Shown here: piece by piece, positions 26,790 to 35,122 of the stretch
Position numbering within the stretch: the stretch's first letter is position 1
How the letters are laid out: each line of letters opens with the position of its first letter
Source of the DNA: Rhizobiaceae bacterium
GTDB lineage: Bacteria > Pseudomonadota > Alphaproteobacteria > Rhizobiales > Rhizobiaceae
NCBI GenBank assembly: GCA_029212415.1
Contig: JARGOF010000001.1
Coordinates: 248,001 to 312,000 of the forward strand
Direction of reading: 5' to 3'
Length of the DNA stretch: 64,000 nt
The notes under the pieces: model-generated
What the model saw: only the letters and a program-made list of their open reading frames with translations
Database searches by the model: none
Told to the model about the DNA's origin: nothing
Made by a program: the position numbers and the translations under genes

Positions 26790-27718
26790 GGTGATGCCGT
26801 CCCGGATCCCGTCCTGAAACCGTCATTGGGAACACCCGACAGATGGGTATGCAGGGCGACAAGGGCCGTGGAGGCCGGTTGATCGGTGTGATGGGTGATG
26901 AAATTCCAGCCAAGGTGACGCAGGCTCTGGGCAATGCCTTCGCGGCGGGCCAGATAGGCGCGGCGGTAGTCCTCGTGAATGGATTGTGCCCGCCCGGCGA
27001 TCAGCGTATTGCCATTTTCCGGATCAATGAACTGCGTGCGTCCGCGATAGGGGAAGACCTCTTCAATCGGGTCACAGATTTCCAGCACATGGCCACGAAT
27101 GCCGCGTTTGGCGATGGGTGCCAGCTTTGCGATCACCTCTTCGGCCGGATCAAGAAAATCAGATATGAGCACCAGATCGCTGTGGCGGCCGATCAGCGAT
27201 ACATCGGGAAATGTCATTTCGCCCTTTTGCAGATCAATCGCGGTCGCCAGCCGTTGTGAGGCATTGCGGGCGGCGACCGGATCCATCACGCCCGGCGATG
27301 CGATGCGCTCGCCCGAGCGCGACAATATTTCGGCCAGGGCAAGAAGAATGACCATGGCGCGGCTCTGTTTTGATACCGGAGCCAGATGGGACTGGAACAG
27401 CATGGAGGGCGATGAATCGGCCCACAGCCAGATCGTGTGGGCAGCCTCCCATTCGCGATCGCGCACATAAGTGGCGTCGTCGCGCGCCGAGCGCCGCCAG
27501 TCGATGGCCGAAAGGCTCTCGCCCTCTACATAGGGCCGGAATTGCCAGAAGTTTTCGCCAATGCCGCGTTTGCGCCTGCCGTGCCAGCCGGCGATCACCG
27601 TATTGGCAACCCGCTGCGCCTCGACCAGAATATCCGGAATATGGGCCGCGCGCTGGCGGCCCCGCGCTAGGGCAGAACGTGTTGCGACCGCTTCGGTCGC
27701 TTGTCCAAGTGCGGCCAC
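26786..27718 (-). CDS. DUF58-domain protein
   Basis: A 310-residue DUF58 protein with the signature GIGENFWQFRPYVEGESLSA then DWRRSARDD and a VWA-like fold including IWLWADSSPSM and DLVLISDFLDP. DUF58 proteins are standard partners of MoxR ATPases, thought to present or chaperone client proteins. No membrane segment is present. GTG start at 27718, with GGGAGAA overlapping the end of the preceding moxR gene; stop overlaps the next gene by 4 bases. Confidence 0.93.
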   Translation of the reverse strand: MAALGQATEAVATRSALARGRQRAAHIPDILVEAQRVANTVIAGWHGRRKRGIGENFWQFRPYVEGESLSAIDWRRSARDDATYVRDREWEAAHTIWLWADSSPSMLFQSHLAPVSKQSRAMVILLALAEILSRSGERIASPGVMDPVAARNASQRLATAIDLQKGEMTFPDVSLIGRHSDLVLISDFLDPAEEVIAKLAPIAKRGIRGHVLEICDPIEEVFPYRGRTQFIDPENGNTLIAGRAQSIHEDYRRAYLARREGIAQSLRHLGWNFITHHTDQPASTALVALHTHLSGVPNDGFRTGSGTASP

Positions 27719-27724
27719 GGGCTG

Positions 27725-28741
27725 CTATTCTCCCTGTGCGTTTTTGACGAGTCCACCGATCACGTCGCGGATATGCATGCCTTCGGCCCGGGCAGCAAAG
27801 GTCAGGGCCATGCGGTGCTGCAGGACCGGTTCGGCAAGAGCGTGAATATCATCGACGGAGGGCGCCAGCCGGCCATCATACAGGGCTCTGGCCCGGGCGC
27901 ACAGCATCATCGCCTGTCCGGCACGCGGCCCCGGACCCCAGGCCACATGGCGGTCGGTGTCTGCGTTGCCATTGCCGGGGCGAGCCGAACGCACCAGTGA
28001 CAAAATGGCGTCGATCACCTTTTCGCTAACCGGCATGCGGCGCACCAATGCCTGAATTTCCAGCAAACGGTCAGATGTCAGCACGGCTTTGGCCCGCACC
28101 TCTTCGACGCCCGTTGTTTCCAGCAGAACCTGTCGTTCGGCTGCCAGTTCGGGGTAACCCACATCCACCTGCATGAGGAAGCGATCCAACTGCGCTTCGG
28201 GCAGGGGATAGGTTCCTTCCTGTTCCAGCGGATTTTGGGTGGCCAGCACATGAAAGGGCGCCGGCAGGTCATGGCGGGCACCGGCTATGGTGACGTGATA
28301 TTCCTGCATGGCCTGCAAAAGGGCAGACTGGGTTCGCGGCGAGGCGCGGTTGATTTCATCGGCCATCAGCAATTGGGTGAAAATGGGGCCGGGCACGAAG
28401 CGGAAGCTGCGTTTGCCCGCATCGTCCTGATCCATGACTTCGGAACCCAGAATATCCGAAGGCATCAGGTCGGGTGTGAACTGAATGCGGTTTTCATTGA
28501 GGCCCAGCACGATGCCGAGCGTTGCGACCAGCTTGGTCTTGGCAAGCCCCGGCACACCCACAAGCAGCGCATGTCCGCCCGACAGCACGGAAAGAATGGT
28601 CTGTTCCACCACCTTTTGCTGGCCGAAAATGACCGTGCCGATTTCCTGCCGAATGGCGGCAATATCACTCAGGGCTGCTTCTGCAGCCGCAAGGACTGCT
28701 GTTTCATCCATGGAGGGATCGGTGTTTTCAACGAGACCCAT
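27725..28741 (-). CDS. MoxR-family AAA+ ATPase
   Basis: A 338-residue AAA+ ATPase of the MoxR branch, acting as a chaperone for metal or cofactor insertion or complex assembly in studied members. Walker A is GVPGLAKTK, Walker B LLMADEINRASPRTQSALLQ, with sensor 1 in VLATQNPLEQEGTYPLPEAQ and arginine-finger region LDRFLMQVDVGYP. It is the first gene of a minus-strand operon with DUF58 and DUF4159 partners and is divergent from the DUF1285 operon across about 180 bases. Confidence 0.95.
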   Translation of the reverse strand: MGLVENTDPSMDETAVLAAAEAALSDIAAIRQEIGTVIFGQQKVVEQTILSVLSGGHALLVGVPGLAKTKLVATLGIVLGLNENRIQFTPDLMPSDILGSEVMDQDDAGKRSFRFVPGPIFTQLLMADEINRASPRTQSALLQAMQEYHVTIAGARHDLPAPFHVLATQNPLEQEGTYPLPEAQLDRFLMQVDVGYPELAAERQVLLETTGVEEVRAKAVLTSDRLLEIQALVRRMPVSEKVIDAILSLVRSARPGNGNADTDRHVAWGPGPRAGQAMMLCARARALYDGRLAPSVDDIHALAEPVLQHRMALTFAARAEGMHIRDVIGGLVKNAQGE

Positions 28742-28921
28742 AGTGCTTTCTCCGCCTTTTGAACGTCAGCATGCATTGTGCAATATACCGCACTATTGAC
28801 TATTTGGTGTCATGCCTGAAACCGTCAATGGAAAATAGTTGCGGTTATCCTTATGAATTGCATAAACCGGGCGCTATCCTAAGTGATATTGTTGTGAATA
28901 GACAGAAAGCTGGACCAGACA

Positions 28922-29554
28922 ATGGCTAAAAGTGAAATCACTGGGGCAAAGAGCGAAATCACCGGCGCGAAGGATACGACAAGCCTGGAGGCGCTCATTT
29001 CGCGTTCGGCCTCACCGGGCAAGGGATTGCCGCCGGTGGACAAATGGAACCCCGATTTCTGCGGCGATCTGGATATGGAAATCCGCGCCGATGGCACCTG
29101 GTTCTATATGGGCACACCGATTGGCCGTGCGCCCTTGGTGCGGCTGTTTTCAACCGTCCTGCGCAAGGATGCCGACGGCAAGACCTATCTGGTCACGCCG
29201 GTCGAGAAGGTCGGTATCCGGGTTGAGGATGCGCCGTTTATTGCCGTTGAAATGAGCGTGACGGATCGCGACGGCGCGCAGGTGCTGACCTTTCGCACCA
29301 ATGTCGGCGATATCGTGGAAGCGGGCCCGGACCATGCCTTGCGTTTCGAGATTGCCGGGGAAAACAACGAGCTGAAACCCTATCTGCATGTGCGTGGCCG
29401 TCTGGAGGCCCTGGTGAGCCGGGCGCTGATGTATGATCTGGTCGAGTTGGGGCGCGCGGAGACTGTCGATGGGGTGGAGATGTTCAGTGTCCATTCGGCC
29501 GGCACAACCTTCCCCGTCATGCCCATGGACCAGCTTGAGGCCCAGTCCAAATGA
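28922..29554 (+). CDS. DUF1285-domain protein
   Basis: A 210-residue protein of unknown function. Family features are LPPVDKWNPDFCGDLDMEIR, WFYMGTPIGRAPLVRLFSTV and LVTPVEKVGIRVEDAPFIAV. The N-terminus contains a tandem repeat of SEITGAK (residues 4-10 and 11-17) from a 21-base duplication. First gene of a three-gene operon with a CoA-pyrophosphatase and CCA-adding enzyme; the stop overlaps the next start (ATGA). Conserved in this position in Hyphomicrobiales. Confidence 0.93.
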   Translation: MAKSEITGAKSEITGAKDTTSLEALISRSASPGKGLPPVDKWNPDFCGDLDMEIRADGTWFYMGTPIGRAPLVRLFSTVLRKDADGKTYLVTPVEKVGIRVEDAPFIAVEMSVTDRDGAQVLTFRTNVGDIVEAGPDHALRFEIAGENNELKPYLHVRGRLEALVSRALMYDLVELGRAETVDGVEMFSVHSAGTTFPVMPMDQLEAQSK

Positions 29555-30183
29555 GATCAGCCATGGATGATGAGTACAGCGCCGGGATCTTTCGCGAAAG
29601 GGCGGCGCGCGAGAAGGGCACGGATGACGGGCGGGTGCATGGCGATCACGTGTTGAACCCGGACATCATTGCCCGCCTTTCGACAGAAAAACTGCGTGAT
29701 GCGGCTGTGCTGGTGCCTGTGGTTGATTATGGCGATCGCAGCCAGGTGATCCTGACCCAGCGCACGGCCAATATGCGTACCCATTCCGGTCAGGTCGCCT
29801 TTCCCGGCGGCGCCGTTGATCCCGGCGATCGTTCAATAGAAGCGGCCGCCATGCGCGAGGCGCAAGAGGAAATTGGACTTGATCCGTCCTTTGTCGAACC
29901 GATTGGCCGCCTGCCGCAATATCTGACGACGACGGGTTTTCGCATCACTCCCGTTCTGGCCATCGTCGGCAGGGATTATACGATGACGATAAACCCGCAG
30001 GAGGTGGAGGACGCATTCGAGGTGCCCTTTGCCTTTTTGATGGATCCGGCCAATCACAAGCGCGAAAGCCGCGTGTGGCAGGGCAAGGAGAGACATTTTT
30101 ACACCATGCCCTACGGCAAACGCTATATATGGGGCGTGACCGCAGGTATTTTGCGCACCCTCTACGAAAGGCTCTATGCATGA
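29551..30183 (+). CDS. CoA pyrophosphatase, Nudix family (NudL-like)
   Basis: A 210-residue Nudix hydrolase of the NudL/YeaB type, which cleaves CoA derivatives to 4'-phosphopantetheine. The characteristic upstream UPF0035 motif is read as LTQRTANMRTHSGQVAFPGG, and the Nudix box as GAVDPGDRSIEAAAMREAQE then EIGL, all catalytic Glu present. An ATG at 29563 (MDDEYSAG) would give a 206-residue protein and is an equally good start. Overlaps DUF1285 by 4 bases and the CCA transferase by 4. Confidence 0.93.
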   Translation: MRSAMDDEYSAGIFRERAAREKGTDDGRVHGDHVLNPDIIARLSTEKLRDAAVLVPVVDYGDRSQVILTQRTANMRTHSGQVAFPGGAVDPGDRSIEAAAMREAQEEIGLDPSFVEPIGRLPQYLTTTGFRITPVLAIVGRDYTMTINPQEVEDAFEVPFAFLMDPANHKRESRVWQGKERHFYTMPYGKRYIWGVTAGILRTLYERLYA

Positions 30184-31451
30184 ATTCCGGCACTCCGGTT
30201 GCCAATATCGCCGATGCCGCATGGTTCGGTTCGGCTGACCTGCAATCCATTCTGACTCTGCTCAATGCCGATGGTGCACAAGCCCGCATTGCCGGCGGCG
30301 CCGTGCGCGACACGCTGATGGGCAAGAGCGTCGGGGATATCGATATAGCAACAACCCTGTCACCACAGGAGGTGATGGACCGCGCCGAAGGTGCTGGCAT
30401 CAAATCCGTTCCGACGGGCATCGAACATGGCACCATAACGCTGGTGGTGAATGGAAAATCCTACGAGGTCACCACGCTGCGCGTTGATGTCGTCTCGCAT
30501 GGACGCCATGCACAGGTGGCCTTCGGTGCGGATTGGGCCATGGATGCAGCGCGTCGCGACCTGACGATGAACGGGCTTTATGCGGATGCCGAGGGCAATG
30601 TCATTGACCTGGTGGACGGACTTGCCGATATCAACAGCAAGACCGTGCGCTTTATCGGTGATGCCGCCAGCCGCATTGAAGAGGATTACCTGCGCATTCT
30701 GCGGTTTTTCCGGTTTTTTGCCTGGTATGGCGCGGGGCGACCCGATCCCGATGGTTTACGGGCCTCGGCACGGCTGAAAGCGGGCATTGCCCAATTGTCG
30801 GCCGAACGTATCTGGTCGGAACTCAAGAAATTGCTGAGTGCGCCGGACCCATCGCGCGCCCTTCTTTGGATGCGCCAGTCCGGTGTCCTGTCGACCGTTT
30901 TGCCGGAAACGGAAAAATGGGGCATTGATTCCATCTTCGGCCTGGTTCAGGCGCAGGCGGATCTCCAATGGGGCGATGACGCGCTTTTGCGTCTGATGGC
31001 CATCGTACCCAATGATCCGGCACGCATGGACACAATGGCCAAACGGCTCAGATTGTCCAACGGTGAGCGCAAACGGTTGGTACAATGGGCCGGGCAGGAG
31101 CGGATTTCCGAAGATCTGTCCGACATCGCCCTCAGGCGTCTGCTCTATCGCGGCGATCCGCAGGCAATCATCGACAAATTACGGTTGCAGTTGTCAGCCA
31201 GCCGCACAGCGGCGCAGAGCGATGACAAGGCGTTGCATGTGGCGGCAAAATTCTCCCGCCTGCTGAAGGTGGCCGTCCAGTGGAAAAGGCCATCGTTTCC
31301 GCTCTCGGGAAAAGATCTGCAGGCGATGGGGATTGCGCCGGGGCCCGCCATGGGCGCGGCGCTCAACAGCCTGGAAGAGGCATGGGTCGAGAGCAATTTT
31401 GACCTGACGCGTGCGCAATTGCTTGAAAAGGCCAGCGAACAGGTCGTCTAG
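30180..31451 (+). CDS. cca: CCA tRNA nucleotidyltransferase
   Basis: Adds or repairs the 3' CCA end of tRNAs using CTP and ATP, without template. The 423-residue class II enzyme shows the NTP-binding motif RIAGGAVRDTLMGKSVGDID with the catalytic DxD (GDIDIA), the basic RRD motif (AARRDLTMNGLYAD), the flexible-loop region and the helical neck-body (EEDYLRILRFFRFFAWYG). The start ATG 30180 overlaps the Nudix stop (ATGA), so a more upstream frame opening at 30075 is ignored. It is convergent with hemF. Confidence 0.93.
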   Translation: MNSGTPVANIADAAWFGSADLQSILTLLNADGAQARIAGGAVRDTLMGKSVGDIDIATTLSPQEVMDRAEGAGIKSVPTGIEHGTITLVVNGKSYEVTTLRVDVVSHGRHAQVAFGADWAMDAARRDLTMNGLYADAEGNVIDLVDGLADINSKTVRFIGDAASRIEEDYLRILRFFRFFAWYGAGRPDPDGLRASARLKAGIAQLSAERIWSELKKLLSAPDPSRALLWMRQSGVLSTVLPETEKWGIDSIFGLVQAQADLQWGDDALLRLMAIVPNDPARMDTMAKRLRLSNGERKRLVQWAGQERISEDLSDIALRRLLYRGDPQAIIDKLRLQLSASRTAAQSDDKALHVAAKFSRLLKVAVQWKRPSFPLSGKDLQAMGIAPGPAMGAALNSLEEAWVESNFDLTRAQLLEKASEQVV

Positions 31452-31466
31452 CCTTTTCAAAAAAGC

Positions 31467-32378
31467 TTATGGCCAGCGAACGGCGGGCGGCATGGATGAC
31501 AGGATCGAATCCACATTGCCGCCTGTCTTGAGGCCAAAAATCGTGCCTCTGTCATAAAGCAGATTGAATTCCACATAACGACCGCGGCGAACTAATTGCT
31601 CGTTGCGTTCAGCCTCATTCCAATGGGTGTTGAAATTGCTGCGAACAATTTTCGGATAGGCAACGGTAAAGGCCCGGCCCACATCCTGGGTGAAGGCGAA
31701 ATCGGCTTCCCAGCCGCCGTCTTCGGGCGTGGACTTGAGCCAATCGTAAAAAATGCCGCCGACACCGCGTGGTTCATTGCGATGCTTGAGGTAAAAATAT
31801 TCATCACACCATTGTTTGTAGCGCGCATGATCAGCAATCTTGTGCCTGGAACAGGCCACCTGCATGGCCTTGTGAAACAATTGGGTGTCCGGATCGCTCT
31901 GCACCCGGCGCGCGTCCAGAACAGGCGTCAGATCAGCACCGCCACCAAACCATTGGGATGCGGTCACCACCATGCGGGTGTTCATGTGAACGGCCGGTAC
32001 ATGTGGATTGACCGGATGGGCAATCAGCGAAATACCCGATGCCCAGAAGCTCGGATCCTTGTCTGCGCCCGGCATCTGCTGGCGAAATTCCGGTGAAAAT
32101 TCACCATAGACAGTGGATGTATGAACCCCGACCTTTTCAAAGACCCGACCCTGCATCATCGACATGGTGCCGCCGCCGCCGCGACCTTCATCGCGGAGCC
32201 AGTTCTTGCGGACAAACCGTCCGGCAGGATCGTCAGCCAGAGGTCCGGTGACGTCATCTTCCAATTGTTCAAAAATGGAGCAAATCGCATCGCGCAATGT
32301 TTCAAACCAAATACGCGCCTTGGCCTTTTTTTCTTCCAACCCGTCCGGATGGATGGCTGGAAGGTCCGGTCTTTCCAT
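31467..32378 (-). CDS. hemF: Aerobic coproporphyrinogen III oxidase
   Basis: Oxidatively decarboxylates coproporphyrinogen III to protoporphyrinogen IX with oxygen, in haem synthesis. The 303-residue soluble enzyme shows [39 protein letters not shown], the [18 protein letters not shown] block, [11 protein letters not shown] and the C-terminal [20 protein letters not shown]. The ATG at 32378 begins the family N-terminus (MERPDLP). A single-gene unit here, convergent with cca. Confidence 0.96.
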   Translation of the reverse strand: MERPDLPAIHPDGLEEKKAKARIWFETLRDAICSIFEQLEDDVTGPLADDPAGRFVRKNWLRDEGRGGGGTMSMMQGRVFEKVGVHTSTVYGEFSPEFRQQMPGADKDPSFWASGISLIAHPVNPHVPAVHMNTRMVVTASQWFGGGADLTPVLDARRVQSDPDTQLFHKAMQVACSRHKIADHARYKQWCDEYFYLKHRNEPRGVGGIFYDWLKSTPEDGGWEADFAFTQDVGRAFTVAYPKIVRSNFNTHWNEAERNEQLVRRGRYVEFNLLYDRGTIFGLKTGGNVDSILSSMPPAVRWP

Positions 32379-32561
32379 CAAATTCTGTCCCCGTGATAAT
32401 CCCCGGAACTCAATAACAGGTCTTGGTTAATGAGACCATAAGCGTCGCGTGCTTTGGCAAGGATTCCTTGCATGATTTTTGATGTCCGTTGCCGGAAACG
32501 CCGTAATCCGGGCTGGTCAAAGACCCGTTTCCGCCCTATTATTTTTTCAAGAGGGTAGAGC

Positions 32562-32822
32562 ATGAACCGCGTTCCCAAAACCCCGCCCATGGAAGGGCTG
32601 CGCAGACATATCCGCAAAAGCCGCATGAACAAGGGTGCGGCCCGGGGTGATTCGTTCGTCCGGGAAACCTTTCGCCTGCCGCGCAGCGATGCCCGCGACA
32701 AGGCCCAGGAATGGTTCAAATCATGGCCGAAAGCCGCCTATTGGACCGAAGTTGAAAGCTGGCGACAATTGCCCGGCGACGAGATCGAGTTCACCATGCG
32801 GCGCCTGCCGACAGCCGATTAG
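32562..32822 (+). CDS. Small conserved hypothetical protein, 86 aa
   Basis: An 86-residue, basic, soluble protein (MNRVPKTPPMEGLRRHIRKS at the N-terminus, then KAQEWFKSWPKAAYWTEVES and the C-terminal IEFTMRRLPTAD). Ribosome binding is plausible from AGAGGG upstream. It resembles unnamed small proteins of rhizobia, from memory; the function is unknown. Divergent from hemF. Confidence 0.7.
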   Translation: MNRVPKTPPMEGLRRHIRKSRMNKGAARGDSFVRETFRLPRSDARDKAQEWFKSWPKAAYWTEVESWRQLPGDEIEFTMRRLPTAD

Positions 32823-32853
32823 CTGCATGTTTCGTGAAAAGGTCTGCCCTGGG

Positions 32854-32886
32854 AATGTTGGCAAGGCAATGTTGGCAAGGCAATGT
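32854..32886. repeat. Short tandem repeat, 14-bp unit
   Basis: AATGTTGGCAAGGC occurs twice in tandem (32854-32867, 32868-32881) followed by a partial third unit AATGT. It lies downstream of the 86-residue gene in otherwise gene-free DNA (32823-32989). No function is evident; such repeats may vary in copy number. Confidence 0.8.
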
Positions 32887-32989
32887 CGAAAAACCCGATA
32901 CTATTACAGTCTGCCGCCCAATAGGTTTTAGCCCAGAATGTTGTCAGCCAATTTTGTGCAGCAAAACTGTGGCGTGGGCATTATGCTGC

Positions 32990-33559
32990 TCAGTCGGGTG
33001 ATCTTGCTTCAATCTGCACGCGTCGGTTTTCCGGGTTTTCGGGATCTTCCGGTATCAGAAGGTCTAATTCGCCTCGGCCTTTGCTGGTCAGTCTATGCGC
33101 TTCAAGTCCTTGCTTTTTTACAAGAAATTCAACCACAGCCAGCGCGCGTCTTTGAGAGAGTTCCTGATTATAGGCGTTTCCGCCTTTTGCGTCCGTGTGT
33201 CCGATTATTGTAAAATTCAGGCCGTCGAGTTCCTCGTTTGAGAGGGCGCTACCCAATGTATTCAGCGTTTGTTGCGCCTCTGCAGTCAATGTTGCTCTAT
33301 CGTAGTCGAATTGGACACGCAGATTGATGCTGACCGGAACAGTCGTTGTCGATGGTTCAACAGTGATGCCTCGCAGGCTGCGAGAGCCGGGCTTGCGCTC
33401 GAGCAATCTGCTTGCGGCCGGGGAGAGCGCCTCAATGATTTCTTCGGTTGATGGATGGTCCAGAACAGTTTGCGCAGAGGCGCTGGACCCAAGGCACATG
33501 GATAGAATGATGGAACCTATGGCAGCGGTGACTGCGGTCCGTATTGTGGTGGCATCCAT
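32990..33559 (-). CDS. OmpA-family peptidoglycan-associated protein
   Basis: A 189-residue protein: signal peptide (residues about 1-29, ending ...SSASAQ), a short unique region, and a C-terminal OmpA domain (about 78-187) with FDYDRATLTAEAQQTLNTLG, IGHTDAKGGNAYNQELSQRR and a C-terminal RRVQIEAR. Such domains bind peptidoglycan non-covalently, placing it in the periplasm; there is no lipobox Cys or N-terminal beta-barrel. It is third in the caspase-like/papain-like operon, overlapping the papain gene by 43 bases, so it is likely the wall anchor or partner of the two proteases. Confidence 0.9.
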   Translation of the reverse strand: MDATTIRTAVTAAIGSIILSMCLGSSASAQTVLDHPSTEEIIEALSPAASRLLERKPGSRSLRGITVEPSTTTVPVSINLRVQFDYDRATLTAEAQQTLNTLGSALSNEELDGLNFTIIGHTDAKGGNAYNQELSQRRALAVVEFLVKKQGLEAHRLTSKGRGELDLLIPEDPENPENRRVQIEARSPD

Positions 33560-35109
33560 TGTGGGTTTGAACCTCCTGCTGCTGTCTGAATTGGTATCTC
33601 GGCGGCAGCGTAAAATCGCCCGCCGGTTTGTTCGAAATTGATTGTAGATGCCCTTAGCGCGCTTAAGAACGCCCGTTCGGTTTCGATGACTGGACGCGGC
33701 GTCGAAAAAAGCGGCGAACGGGTGGCGATGGCCAATATCATCTCTGCGCCGAATGGTCCCGAGACCGTAAACTTTGGTCTTCCTTCGTTGCCGTCGCCCA
33801 TGATGATTGTTTCGTTCGGCAGCAGCGTTTGAAGTGATTGTGATGTGGCGGCCTGGTGCAGGTTCACGACCGAGCCGTCAGCCTGAAAATAGGCAAGATG
33901 CAGATACCCTGAAAAAGCCGGCATTTGTGCCTCGATGACGAGCAACTCGTCTTCCATGAACCTTGTTTGTCCTAATGCAAGACTGGGTGCCGTAAGGCCA
34001 TTGATCCTGTTCTTGCTTCCAGACACGATAAGAAGTGCTTCACATTGCGGCCAGGGGCGAAGCTTCACATCGATCTGATAGGCGGCGCCGAAATCAGTCT
34101 GAAGCGTGTCGAGGTCGTCTTGCAAAGAAACGAAACCCATGATTTTTTTGCGGGCTGAACCACTTTCACTGTCGGTCTCTAAACGTGAACACTCAAAAAC
34201 AGGCAGTTCAACGGAGGGCTTTTCGGGATCAGGTGCCGGCTCAGGCTGAGGATCAATGTAGGGAAGCACGGGATCTTCGAAGGGTATTATTCTATAGGCG
34301 GCTCTCACCCGAGCATTGAATGTTTCGTAGCTCATTGTGCCGTAGCCATCGGTTCCCCAGTAGGGTCCCCACGAATTTATGAATTTAAAGGTCTTCGTGC
34401 GGTCATCATAGCCCACCAGGGTGATTGCATGGCCTCCGTCATCAGGACCGGGAGCGTCACTCTGCAACCAGATGTCATGATTGCCTAAACGGAAGAAGGT
34501 ATCGTCGACAAGCGCGCTGACGATGACCGGATGCCCCATGGCCAATGCACCCTTCACTTGATCAGGCTTATCAACCTCAATCCGCTGCCAATCCTTGATG
34601 GTGAAAGCTGACGCTGCACGTTGTTCCTGCGGTGATGGCCGGCGGCAGAGCTGATCATCATATGGATAGTCGGCGTGGGACATTGTGCCGGTTTTCAAAA
34701 GCTCAAGAGCTTCATGGGTAAATGAACCACTATCGCAGCCTTTTCTGCGAATGGTGTCATAGATGTATGCAGGAGAGGCAATATTATCGTTGGAGTTGAG
34801 AGAGACACCATTCGATGCGGATTGATAATATGACCGAGCAGCATATCCTACCGCCCATCCGACACAGGATCCCTGGGTACCTTGATCTCCGACTTCAGGC
34901 ATGCGGCTGGAAAAATCGACAGTCTCGGGAAGAAAAAGTCGATAGGTTGGGGACTTGGGAAACTGCTCCAGGACCTCAGGCTCGGCCAGTAGCAGACCCG
35001 TTGCATGCCGCTGTCGATTTGTGTCCTGCGCATGGGCATTGATCACACCGCAGAAAACTGCCGTGACGATGCAAAGGGTGCGCATTTGGGCGGATAGAAT
35101 GTGTGGCAT
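33517..35109 (-). CDS. Exported papain-family (C1) cysteine protease with C-terminal DUF4384-like region
   Basis: A 530-residue protein with an N-terminal signal (ending ...INAHAQ, residue about 28). The C1 peptidase domain covers about 65-275: oxyanion Gln76 and nucleophile Cys82 in GDQGTQGSCVGWA, His226 in GGHAITLVGYD and Asn244 in INSWGPYWG, so the triad is intact. A Pro-rich linker (PYIDPQPEPAPDPEKP) leads to a C-terminal domain resembling DUF4384 (LHLAYFQADGSVVNLHQ), common in caspase-like proteins. Starts at 35109 or 35085 both give signal peptides; 35109 leaves a 13-base gap to the caspase gene. Extra Cys residues (CDSGSFT, DQLCRRP) may form disulfides. Confidence 0.88.
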   Translation of the reverse strand: MPHILSAQMRTLCIVTAVFCGVINAHAQDTNRQRHATGLLLAEPEVLEQFPKSPTYRLFLPETVDFSSRMPEVGDQGTQGSCVGWAVGYAARSYYQSASNGVSLNSNDNIASPAYIYDTIRRKGCDSGSFTHEALELLKTGTMSHADYPYDDQLCRRPSPQEQRAASAFTIKDWQRIEVDKPDQVKGALAMGHPVIVSALVDDTFFRLGNHDIWLQSDAPGPDDGGHAITLVGYDDRTKTFKFINSWGPYWGTDGYGTMSYETFNARVRAAYRIIPFEDPVLPYIDPQPEPAPDPEKPSVELPVFECSRLETDSESGSARKKIMGFVSLQDDLDTLQTDFGAAYQIDVKLRPWPQCEALLIVSGSKNRINGLTAPSLALGQTRFMEDELLVIEAQMPAFSGYLHLAYFQADGSVVNLHQAATSQSLQTLLPNETIIMGDGNEGRPKFTVSGPFGAEMILAIATRSPLFSTPRPVIETERAFLSALRASTINFEQTGGRFYAAAEIPIQTAAGGSNPQWMPPQYGPQSPLP

Positions 35110-35122
35110 CACAGAGTTTACC

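Noticed and set aside
31423-31460. TTGAAAAGGC/GCCTTTTCAA inverted repeat at the convergent end of cca and hemF as an intrinsic terminator
   Set aside because: No T-run on either side and one arm is inside the cca coding end; kept as a possible hairpin only, not annotated.
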